Shown here piece by piece: positions 10,960 through 21,695 of a DNA stretch of 64,000 bases (within the stretch, counting starts at the first letter, position 1; every line of letters starts with the position of its first letter). The stretch is taken from assembly GCA_026686845.1 (NCBI GenBank), contig JAIVEN010000002.1, forward strand, positions 23,038,001 through 23,102,000, in the 5' to 3' direction. This stretch comes from Adenanthera pavonina. Its lineage: Eukaryota > Streptophyta > Magnoliopsida > Fabales > Fabaceae. The notes under the pieces are model-generated. The model ran no database searches. It was not told where the DNA came from and worked only from the letters and a program-made list of their open reading frames with translations. The translations under genes and the position numbers were made by a program.

Positions 10960-12166
10960 ATAAATTCTACATTGTGAATATGTTATTGTGTACATTAAAA
11001 GGAACATATAGTTAATTCATAAGGAAATTACGTTTTATATAACCTGAACTACAATTTTAAATTAGAAAACAATATACAAATACCTTATAATTACTCCATG
11101 ATGAATTCATGGCTATTTGTCACATATATGTATTATTAAAGGAAGTAAACAAAAAATCAAATGGATGCATATCTTCATTATCAACTTGTAATTTCACATA
11201 GGTTGAATATTGGAAATGTAATTTGAATTCATGGTTAATAGTGCGGTAAGAACCGGTATTATTTCCAACACCAAATGTCTTTATAATGTACATTTTGCTC
11301 TATTTCAATATATCCTTAAACTTGAAGAAAAACACTTTTTTGATCACTCTATGAATATGATCACCCTAATTTAACATAAAAAATAAAAAGTTAGAGACAA
11401 TAATATAATCATTATAGGACAATATATATATATATATATATTATATATTAAAAACTTACATCAGCATATTACAAAACTAACTCAATTGAATTATAATTAT
11501 TTGGTGAATGATGTGAGGGCATCTTCCATAACTGTATAACTCTAACTTTAATTTGTCAATCATGTTTCATAGGATTGATAGCCCTCACAGTATCATAAGA
11601 AACAATAAAAAAATTAAAAAAAATAAAATATGGCAACAATTAATTGAGGTACGATGAAAATTGTGGTATGGAGGCCAAATAGGAATACTGATTTTATAAG
11701 AAAAAAATTACCACATCACAAACATAAAAAAAAAAAAAGAATCAATTTCGATTACAATCATATCATAACAACATTTCTTAAATATCACTCAACAAATAAA
11801 AACAACTTAAAAACAAATAGTTTAACCATTATACATTATAAATAAAACAAATAATAGGATAAAACACAAAAAATAAATATAATATGTTAATAAATAAACG
11901 TATATCAACCAAAAGAGAAAAAAATTACTATAACAATTTCTAAATCTCATATCTTAACTGCTCTTAAGATATAATAGTAAATAACTATTGATTTATAATA
12001 ATATTTAAAATTCAAAAATCCCGATATCTTAATACCTCTTAAGATATAATAGTAAATAACTAATATAAAATCTCAAAAATAATAATTCAAAATTTACTAA
12101 TTTTTTTACAAAATGTTGACGTGGAGGCCTGAAGTTCCAACTTTTGGTTCTACTTTTATATATATA
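10960..12166. other. Helitron 1, 5' terminal region
   Basis: AT-rich sequence with a (TA)n tract at about 11424-11450. Nearest Helitron 2, the segment 12100-12166 is homologous to the 5' end of Helitron 2 at about 20935-21000 (shared CTTTTGGTTCTACTTTTATA), so it is the 5' end of Helitron 1 lacking its first four bases. No coding feature is seen. Confidence 0.6.
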
Positions 12167-12178
12167 ACTAGTATGTAA

Positions 12179-12195
12179 CCCGTGCACTGCACGGG
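12179..12195 (-). other. Helitron 2 3'-terminal hairpin
   Basis: CCCGTGCA and TGCACGGG form a perfect 8-bp stem around one base, a short distance from the terminal CTAG. This is the canonical Helitron termination signal. The corresponding hairpin of Helitron 1 (5813-5827) has decayed. Confidence 0.85.
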
Positions 12196-12339
12196 GTTAA
12201 TAAGACTAACTGCATTTTTTAAAACATGTTTAATGATAAAATTATACATATAAATGGAGAACAAAATAACATTACAAAGTGTTTAATACATAAATAATAA
12301 TAAGTGACCATAAAAGGAAAGGATAAAACAAAACCATTT

Positions 12340-13400
12340 GTTGAGATTATTAAACATTTATTTGTATATAATATTTGAAGTTATGTTAGTTGAATTGCCA
12401 TCCTAATCTAAAATCAATATCTTTAATCAACTTCTAAATCATAAACTGGTTAAAGCAACATAGAGTTTTGCATGTATGAATATAGGTTTTGGTAAGTACA
12501 AACCCACATTGGATATACTTTACCCCTGAGTACTCTTGCTTATGGTCACAGTATAAGCTAAGATTAACTATAGGAAATTGTCGTCTCTTCATAATAAATG
12601 ATTGTCTTGAATCTGATGGAATCAAAGATATTTTAGGTATAAAAACTTTCAACCCTTGATTTGATCTAGACATAACTTTAGCTTGAAGTATATACTTGTT
12701 AGTTTGTGTAACAAAGTTGTTAGTTTGTGTAACAAAAGGCGAGCGCCACTATAAAGACCCAATGACTTGTCATTACTCCTCATAAGAATAATAGGTGCTC
12801 CAAACTTAAACTTGATTACATGATTAGGAAACCTTGACATAGAAATTGAATTCAAGAATTTAATGGAATGAAGATTATCAACATAATTCATATTGCCATT
12901 TCTCTTCAACGTACTATCAGAAATATAGTACACCACATTTTCACTTGGTAATAAAGACAACCAAAGTGCATAACATGCATTTCTAAAAGTAAGATAAACT
13001 AATGCTATCCATTATTCTAATGTTTCCGTAAGATGTACAACCTTTGATTATAGCTAATAAAGTTTGTGAGTCGTACAATTTACCACTGCCAGGTTGAATA
13101 AAGTATAGTCTTCCAATTGAAAATCTTTTCTTTTTAAGAGACCATTTATAGATTTTCTGCTTGTATACAAATTTAGTTGGAAATCCATGGTCGCACAAGT
13201 TCTTTGCCTTATCTTTATACTTAATATTAGCTTAAAACCATGTTAAAAATATGATCATCTTATTAGAGTTTCGTTCTAAAGCCAAATCAAGTGGCTTATT
13301 ATCATCAAATACAACCGCTTGTTGATGTGCTTCTTCATTTCCCATATTAGTTTTGCTTGTTGATCTAGTTATGCACCTGTATGAGATGCACGGGATCCTT
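12340..13400 (-). pseudogene. Helitron 2 RepHel protein remnant with internal deletion
   Basis: Reading leftward from about 13393, broken frames match the linker region of RepHel: DDNKPLDLALERNSNK, then PTKFVYKQKIYKW, then FSIGRLYFIQPGSGKLYDSQ and IKGCTSYGNIR. The sequence then jumps directly to the helicase C-terminus: SLLPSENVVYYISDS, FPNHVIKFKFGAPIILMR, and KRRQFPIV near 12600, with a decayed tail to about 12340. The part with the Walker A and B motifs is gone. A near-tandem repeat of LHKLT units lies around 12700-12730. Stops and frameshifts are scattered throughout. It is more complete at its upstream side than the Helitron 1 remnant, and clearly the same family. Confidence 0.75.
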
Positions 13401-14220
13401 CAGAAATATTTGCTTGTGTAAGATATATCAAACCAACTTATGTAATTTGAGAACACTCTTATGCTTAATTCAATTAAGAGGTTCAAAACAAAATTTATTT
13501 TTAATAGCAGTCATATTTCAAATAATAAATTATGTATAAACTAACAATTAAGTTAGATGGCTACTTTATCTTATATGGTTTATTGAATCTTCATTTATTG
13601 ACATGTATATGCAGAATTAAAAATATGGTGCTCTCCCTTCAAGGAGGAATAATGAAAATATGCCACCAGATCATAATGTTAATAGTATTTTTTTGCCAAC
13701 ATTAGTAATATACTCGGATAATGCACAGACTTTATCTACATATAAGGTAAGTATTTTTAAATATTTAAATTCTACTTTTACAATGATAATACACTAAGTT
13801 GGTATAATCACCCAAATCTAAATAACAAAAGATACATTAATAAATATGATAAAATAAAATAAAATAAGATTAGAAATAATTTATATAGCATACCTAATAT
13901 AAAAGTATATAATTGAATGATTTGGAGGGCCTCACATTGAAATTGAATTAAGGTAATCCATAGAATGAAGTTCTTCAATTGAAACCACATTAAATAATTA
14001 TAATTAAAAAATAATTTTCTATTGGTATTCTAATCTTAAATTCAAATTGCTTGACAATAAACAAATCAAAACACTTATGAACTTCATTATGATCCTTGTT
14101 GTTCTATAATAAACAAATATTTTTCACATGACAGTATTTTACAAATTAATGAACCAATAAAAAATCATGAAAAATGATAGATAACGGCTAATGAAGTAGT
14201 AGAGAATAGAACTTGACTGC
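13401..14220. other. Helitron 2 interior, no gene seen
   Basis: AT-rich sequence with only short frames, none with a recognisable domain. Confidence 0.45.
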
Positions 14221-14224
14221 TTAC

Positions 14225-14710
14225 AATTACGAACTTTGTCCAAGCATATCAAAGGACTTGCCTAAAAGCAATTTTGAACTTGCTTATGAGCATCCTTGTA
14301 ATTGCTTGAAGCATACTTGGACTTGCTTATGAGTAGTCCCAAACTTGTTGGATTCGACTTAACCCAAACATATATCCTCAGACTTGCTTGGATATAATCC
14401 TAAACTTGCCTATGAGTATTTTTAGACTTACTCATGAGCATCCTCAAACTTGCTCTTGTGTATCCTTGCACTTGTTCGGTATAGCCTCGAACTTGATTAT
14501 CATCATCCCTTACTCTCCCTACTTGGATCAGGTACACCTTAGACTTGCTTGTGAGTAACCTGGACTTATGTGTGGGGAAGAGGACTCCCACCAAGCTAAC
14601 CCCAAACTTGACTAAGTGTATTGACAAATCTACTCAGGAGCAGCCTCGGGCTTGCACATTAGTAGTTTCAAACTTGCTTGTAAGCAATCCTATACTTACA
14701 CATGACCAGC
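14225..14710 (+). repeat. Minisatellite-like array A (ACTTGCTTATGAGCAnCCT-type unit)
   Basis: About a dozen degenerate units of roughly 30-45 bp, each containing (A/G)ACTTGCTnNTG(A/T)G followed by a CCTnnAACTTG-type stretch. Unit spacing varies, so it is an old, diverged array. The same unit forms array B at 16425-16930. Long overlapping ORFs on both strands here are side effects of the repeat. Confidence 0.7.
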
Positions 14711-14719
14711 ATTCAACTA

Positions 14720-16420
14720 CAAATTGAAGAGAATTAATGTTGATTGATTATAATTTACTACAAATTGAAAATTTTATCTTAAAAAAATTTATTACAATTT
14801 GATATTATTTTTTTAATTATGAGTTAGTTGCAATGTATTATCTATTTGAAAAATATTTAATATGTATTTCTAACTACTAATTGATTGCATTGTATTGAGG
14901 AAAGTAATTTAAAAATTATTTTTTACTTCTTTAAATTAAATGTTGAAACTTTTAATTCAGCCCATCAATTTTGTTAACTTCTTTAATAAAAATTAATAAT
15001 AGTTTTTCAAAAATTTTCTAATCCAATAAACAATATGAATTAAATACTAACTAATTTTCATATTCAATGATTTTGAAATTATTTAAATAGTTTTTCAATA
15101 AATGATAGCCAATAAATTAGAAAAGTATATAACAAATCATACGATTTCAATTCTTTCTAATAAATTAGACAGTTTCAAATTATAATAAATCAATTTCATA
15201 TCTTTCTTATCCAAAAATTAGATGACTAATTCAAATTAAAAAATATTTAGAACAATTTTTTTTAAATTCTGTGCAAATCAACTTTCAAATATGTAATAAA
15301 TTGGAATGAAAATTTGAGAATTACAGTATAAATAAATATTAACAAAATAATAGTTAATTCAATATATGGAGGCAGAATGAGATAATGTTTCTCAATAAGA
15401 TAATAAAAATAGTTAAATAATTTTATTTTCTTAAAGAAACATTTATTTTGCCAATTAACTTTATCAACTCATATTAGAGGGGGAGCAAAGCATAAGTTTA
15501 AATAAAAAACGTATTATATATAATTTAATTTATATTTTACAAAATTTATTATATTTTGCTAACTTAAAAAATGATCATATAGTGAGATGAGATAAGATCT
15601 TATAAGAAAAGAAATTTCATGTTTACATACTTAATTATTAACATCAATAGATAAAAATAAATTTTTATCATTTAAATAGTCTAGCTAATTCAATTTTTTA
15701 TTTTAGATAAAAATTATTTTTATAAATATACACTATTTAAATCAGTTAAATAATAACAACTTATTCAAAATGATCATTTAGTTTTTTTTTTCTTCAAAAT
15801 TGAAAAACCTGTCCAGCTACAATTATTTAGTATTGATCTATATCATAATTATTTAGTATCTATACCATACATGGACAACACCTCTCTCATTTCTTTATTT
15901 ATTTTCTCATATATTAATGTCACTATTTTCCACTATTAACACCATCACATTAGATAAGGTTTTCAATTCTTTAAATAAAATCCTTTGAAAATTTCTTTTT
16001 TTAAAATCAGATCATGAATAGTTACCAAGTGTTCACTAATTCTTTATGGAGACGGCTTGAGTTTGCCCATGTATCATAATTGGATTGAAAAGACTATTTT
16101 CATTTTCCTATTAAAAATATTATTTAAAAAAATTGAACCTAACACATCATAAAAAGAGCATAATCCATTGATTGTGCCAACTAACAAAATATCCCAATAA
16201 TTTTTTACATTAAGATGCTTTCAATTTTGAACACTACCTACATTTTGCACCACTCTTCATTTGTGTTAGCCCCAAGTAACTAACTTAATGTAAAAAATCT
16301 TTTCCTTTTAAATGAAAATTAAATTTAATAAATATTTAGTCTTATGAGTACTTATGTTGGTAAATTGCATTTCAATAACAAAATCATACTAATTGACACT
16401 GAAATTGACACTCAAATTAT
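14720..16420. other. AT-rich spacer between the two minisatellite arrays
   Basis: No ORF of note and no recognisable domain on either strand. Short poly-T and poly-A runs only. Confidence 0.45.
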
Positions 16421-16424
16421 CAAT

Positions 16425-16930
16425 ATCCCTAGACTTGCTTGGGTGGAACTGAGAACTTGCTTGAGAGCATTCTAGACTTACCTTGTGTGCAATCTTGGTC
16501 TTGCCCGTGAACGTCTCAAACTTGCTCAAGTGTAATCCTAGACTTGCCTATGAGTAGCCTTGGATTTTCCTATGAACATTCATGATCTTGCCTAAGTACA
16601 ACCTTAAACTTGCTCAAGAGTATCATTTGGCTTGCTCATGGGCAACAAAGACTTGGTTTTAAGCATCTTTAGACTTGTCTAAGCACAATCTTGGACTTGC
16701 TTGTTTGTAGCCTTGGACTTGCTCATGTGTAACCTTGAACTTGCATGTGCAAAAAATAGGACTCACCCTCTTGTAATCCTGAACTTGACTTAGTGCATCG
16801 ACGAACTTGCTTATGAACAACTTTTGACTTGCCCATGAGAATCCATGGACTTCAACATAAATAATCTTTCATTGCTCTAATTGCTCTAATGCAATCCCGG
16901 ACTGTGGGGTGCAGCCTCAAATTTGCTCAA
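16425..16930 (+). repeat. Minisatellite-like array B, same unit as array A
   Basis: Around thirteen diverged units with the core CTTGCTCATGnG(C/T)AnCC(T/C)TGGACTTG. Both arrays lie in the same orientation inside Helitron 2, separated by about 1.7 kb of unrelated AT-rich DNA. Confidence 0.7.
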
Positions 16931-16939
16931 ATAATCAAT

Positions 16940-19900
16940 TTCAAAACTTTCCATTAGTAATAATGTCCTAAATGAGGTTTCAAAACACTATAAATTTGCC
17001 AACACATTCAAAATAAAAAAAAACTTGTAAGTGTAAAATTAGTTATACGAATGAAATCTCAACTGTCAATTCTTGGGTGTAAATGTAACAACAAACTACA
17101 TAAATCAGATGAAACTTGAAGTGGATTCAAGTTAACCCCCCCTTTTTTTTACACCAATTACTATTGCAAGTATCCCATTCAAAACCATTTATATACAAAA
17201 AGGAATTATTCTCAGCCAATAACTTGGTATTCATAGAAAGGCTCATCGGGGATTTTGACTGAGTTGTCCACAGTAACCACTGTCATTCGTTCGACACCGT
17301 GAATGCTTTGTCAGACCGCAAGTTCACAATACTATTGAATCACACCAATTAATTAATCTCCATCTACTGGAAGAATTAATGTTATTTAGCAAAATTCTTC
17401 GGATATAATATTATCTAATTTATTTAGCAAAATATGACTTAAACATTTATAAATGCATATTAATTAAAAATATTTAATGTTATTTTGAGATAATCAAAAT
17501 TTTAATTTTTCAAATAATGTAATTGACAAATTTAGGGAAAAATCAATTATTAGTTAGTATTATAAATTTTCTCTAAATTCAATATTTTTTTAATCATTGA
17601 AGCATTTACTTAAAGTCTCTTTTCCTACTATCAGAATCATATAAAAGTTTGTAAATTATATTTATATTAATATAGTAAAAATTATAAATCTTAGAGATTT
17701 ATTATCTTAAATGTAGTTGATTTAGTTCATACTTGATATCTATAATAGAAATAACTTTTAACTGAATGTCTAGCTTTTATGAAGACTACTCAAACACTAT
17801 TACGAGATCTGACTGATGTATATGAATGAATATAGAATGATGGAGACTCTTGAGTGAGTGTTAAGATTTTCGTTTGCAAGACTCAATGATGTACATTTAG
17901 GAATTATCAATTCAAATTAGCTAAGCAAATTAAGTTAGTGTACTGGGTCTTATTAATTAAGTTGATAAAATTGCTTTATATATATAATTAATTTTATCTT
18001 AACTTCATATTCAAAGAACTTGACATATAACCTAAGAAAATTTTAATATTAAAACATTTTATTATATATATATATGTATATACTAAAATTGAAATTAGAA
18101 AAGCACCTATTAAAATTTGACCTAAATATTTTTATTGTTCAAGTTAATTATGTAGATTTGTAATTTATGAACATTCCTACTACCATATAACTTAAGGATC
18201 AATAAAATACTTCAAAATCATGCTGGCGGATAAATTACACCCAACCTATGTACATTTAGAATCCATTTGTCACTTTATTACATAATAAGATCAAAGAAAT
18301 TACTTCACAATTTTACTTTATTTTTGAAACATGAAGCACAAGAATGAAATGCATTTTTATTGTCCACACATATGAATTTTTCACATGCACATTTTTTGCA
18401 TTATAACAGGAAAAAGCTCCATATTCCTTCTGCTACAATTTCCTACTTTCTTTTTCTACTTGTCATTCTACAAGTGAAGCATCATATTAGGAATTCAGCT
18501 CAAATGATTTGCTATACTTGAGACTCTTCTATGGTGAAGAGCACATATTTTGCACTTCCATCACTTCTAACATTCTTCAGTAAAGTTTGACCAAAAATAA
18601 CATCCTTCAGTTAAAAAAAAATAATGGAGTCAGTAACCATGACTAAACTGTCTCCCACACGTATAAAAGTAACATACCTCACTCCCAATAGTATAATAGA
18701 GAAATGCTTATACATAAAAGTATCAAATAGAGGACCTAATCACCACAAGATCTTGACTACATACATAGCAAAATCTAAACCTACTCAATTGTTCAACCAT
18801 GAATCATGAATCCCCATTAAAGGGATGGAACAAAAAAAAGAGCAAATCCAACACCCAATGGCAATTGGAAATGTAGTCAGAAGTTTTCACAAAAAATAAA
18901 TAAATAACTAAGGCAATTCGAAACGTAGTCAAAAGTTTTAAAAAAAAAAAGTTATAAGTTTAGAAGCTTAGTTAATTGGAATCAACCTAGGTAGAGGACT
19001 GAAGCATCGAAAAATACCAATGTTAGATTGAACATGCTGATTCTAGAAAGGACGCTTAACTTAGGCTGCATATATCACTTCCCATAGTTTACTTCAATAG
19101 ACAATCCAAACCATATATCATGATATCGTCAACTATATATCACAAATCCGTTCAGAAAAAAAATCACAAACCCACAACATTACAACCAAATCGAAGTGCT
19201 TTCAATACATGGAAAAAGGACTGGAAAACATTAATAGCAGCAAGAATTTTCCATTTGATTTGATCAGTAACTAACAGATAATGTGGTACGATATAAATCC
19301 TCCATGCAATGCTTCTTTAATTTGAATAATCAATGAATCATATTAAATGATAAAGGATATATATTGTTAACGTGAGAAACATATAAAGTGCCCCGCATTT
19401 TGAAAAGGTAAAGAATATCCCTATAAAGTAGATAAAAAAAATCATCCACTACAATATTGCTAATACTACAATATCTCCCAGTTATTATTCGTAGCCAAAA
19501 TTGGAGTTATGTCATTATACTAACGTTTTTCCACCACTACAATTTCTATCTCTAGATATGTTAAGTATGTTCCTCTTGCATATTTTGTATAATGGCCTTG
19601 ATTAGAGGCATTCCAAAAGAATGTTAGGCTAAATGTTACAATCAAGACATGTGAAAGAGGCTTACATTTCTTTTGTACCAAAGAATTGAATGAAATAGTT
19701 ATTTGGAACATGGGCTTTCTCTAAATCTTGCGGCCTATCTGAAGAAAAAGAAGCAAAAATACCAGTGTTCCCATTATTAATAACTAAAAATCTCTCTTTG
19801 ATAGATATAAACTCAGAATATAGCAATAAATAAACTCAAAGGAAAAAAAAGGGAAGTGGGTATAAAATTGATGATACTGAGAATCGAAATCAAATTTTCG

Positions 19901-20040
19901 AAAGAGTTTAACCAAGAATTGAGAAAAAGGAGTCTCTGAACGCACTAAAAGCAAAGTATATCGCAAAAAGAACATAAACCCTCTTCGGCACAATAAGACT
20001 AACATGGCAAACAAAAATTGGAGGGAAATACTTTACTATT
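16940..20040. other. Helitron 2 interior, no supported gene
   Basis: Mostly AT-rich sequence. The segment 17130-17340 and some parts between 18400 and 19300 are less AT-rich and may be captured non-coding host DNA, but I could recognise no protein. Short frames at 18624-18809 and 19520-20014 show no known motif. Confidence 0.4.
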
Positions 20041-20046
20041 CAAATT

Positions 20047-20320
20047 TCAAGTAAGAATAACTTCACAAAGATGTTGCCCTGAAAATCACATTATCAAAGT
20101 TGAGATACGAACAGAATTAATAAATTAATAAAAGTTGAAGGAATGAATACACACCTTGGCAGGCAAAGCTTGGACCGCCGACACTTAAGTGCCCATCCAC
20201 CTTGCCAACTTGTTCACTCCGCATAGATACAATGGAGTTGTGAAGATCACCATAGTAGAGGGCGGAATCTATGAAAGAACAAAGGTTGAAATCTTGTAGA
20301 CCATCTTATCAAAAATCCAA
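20047..20320 (-). other. Unidentified two-exon ORF candidate in Helitron 2
   Basis: Minus-strand frame 20317-20155 stays open and includes FIDSALYYGDLHNSIVSMR and KVDGHLSVGGPSFACQ. It meets a CCAAG|GTGTGT donor at 20155/20154. A TTTTCAG acceptor then leads to a short second exon, 20078-20047, ending in TGA. The spliced frame would be about 65 residues with no certain initiator, so it would be a fragment. I do not recognise the family. It may be a captured gene piece, as is common in plant Helitrons, or chance. Confidence 0.28.
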
Positions 20321-21234
20321 AGCTTCAAATCATAGACTGAAATATATATGAAGTCGAGAAAGAGACAATTAGAAAGAGAAAGAAATTACAGAAACAAAAA
20401 AAGAGATAAAGGAAAAATAAAGATAAATGAGATAAAATGCAAGAAATAACAAAAACCGATGGGATATAGGGCAAATAGGAAGGATGTATTTATAGATAAA
20501 AATTCATGATTCAATTAATTAATAAAATTTAATTTTGATTGCAATCATATAGTATAATAACAACTTTTTTCAAACTATAAATTCACATATTTTAATTGAT
20601 ATTAAGAGATAATAATAAGTCACAAATAACTAATTTTAGAATTTCAAATTTAACATATGCAATTCTAAAATTATACAAACCTAAAATTTTAATTCTAATC
20701 CTGAAATTATGAATGATTAACATTCAAATAGAGATAGACGCTAATTTCATTTGGTTAGAAATACGGGCTTGATGATAATTAATTAAAGGCATTAAACATA
20801 CATAATTAAATTAGATTTAGTGGATTTTTTTCTGCAAATATATTGAGCGGATTAATAGTGAGAGTAGTTGAAAAATTTTACAAATCAGTATACACATCAG
20901 CCTTTGAATTCGAATTCGAATTTAGAATTTTTTATTTTCTTCAAAATGCTAAGGTGGCAGCCTGAGCTTCCAGCTTTTGGTTCTACTTTTATATATATAA
21001 TAGATAGATATATTAATGTGTCTCTTAAATAGATTCTGATATTAATGTAATTGCTTAAAAAATATAAAATAAAGTATCTCTTCTGTGTAACAAAATAAAA
21101 AAAAGAAAAAAAAATGTCTAAAAGATAAAACAAGCTGATACAATTCTGTTATATTATGGTAAATATTTTATGTTATATTTTGATATATTGTTTATTTTTT
21201 ATTATATATTGTTAAAAGAAACGGGTAGGAGTAT

Positions 21235-21680
21235 CTAATGATAAGCCAAGTATTATACTCCATGGCCATTATTGTCTGCTCCGTTATTTAGGAGCAGAGG
21301 GGAGTACCCCACAAGAGGAAGATTGGCTATGGTTGCTCAATTATCTTGATGACCATCACTGTCTGCTCCATTATTCTTTTGGAACTACATCATGGCCTAG
21401 AAATTAAAACTTATGGTCCCACTCCCAAGCAACCAAAGTTTAATTTCACCATCAAATTGGAAGAGATTCCAGGCAAAAATTAGAATTCATAATAGACAAC
21501 AAAGCCATTTATCTAATGTAACAAAATAGATATAAATGGGATTTGATCTGACGGCAAAACATTCACAAGAGATAATAAATTGAGATCAATCCTGAGCAAT
21601 ACATAATACGAGTGGTACAAGTATAGCCGTCCAATTAATATAAAACTTAAAGCTCGGCAATCAAATTTAAGAGAAGACAA
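21235..21680. repeat. UGT 3'-flank repeat, one of four copies
   Basis: The sequence just downstream of the gene 1 stop codon is shared with 51110-51582 (downstream of gene 2). It also occurs at about 2925-3356 and 47390-47840, where no UGT follows. All four copies are in the same orientation. In the gene-less copies similarity stops about 20 bp before the position of the UGT stop codon. Confidence 0.75.
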
Positions 21681-21695
21681 ACGTGAATCCCTTTT

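Larger units (their letters stand above)
12168..21004 (-). mobile_element. Helitron 2 (minus strand), inserted in the 5' tip of Helitron 1
   Basis: On the minus strand it begins TCTATTATATATATAAAAG at 21004 and ends in CTAG at 12168. A perfect 8-bp-stem hairpin, CCCGTGCA/TGCACGGG (12179-12195), lies 7 bases inside the CTAG. Insertion is between A and T, with no target duplication. It carries a RepHel remnant close to the 3' end (12340-13400), two minisatellite-like arrays and long AT-rich stretches. With no complete Rep or helicase it is non-autonomous. Confidence 0.82.
5802..21008 (-). mobile_element. Helitron 1 (minus strand), interrupted by Helitron 2
   Basis: On the minus strand the 3' end is a weak hairpin (GTGC/GCAC) followed 11 bases later by CTAG ending at 5802, next to a T. 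The 5' end TCTA lies at 21008-21005, next to an A. Between the end pieces, Helitron 2 (21004-12168) interrupts it after these four bases. Copy 2 has the uninterrupted target near 50185-50200 (TATATAAAATATATT), which matches the flanks of this insertion. Contents: RPA1-like exons, two F-box segments and a Pif1-type helicase C-terminal remnant, all minus-strand and broken. The element cannot be autonomous. Confidence 0.8.

Noticed and set aside
14400..14727. Overlapping 60-75 residue frames on both strands
   Set aside because: Produced by the minisatellite-like array; no domain and no start context.
14225..16930. CRISPR-like array
   Set aside because: Units are diverged and contiguous rather than identical repeats with unique spacers, and this is a plant nuclear sequence inside a Helitron.
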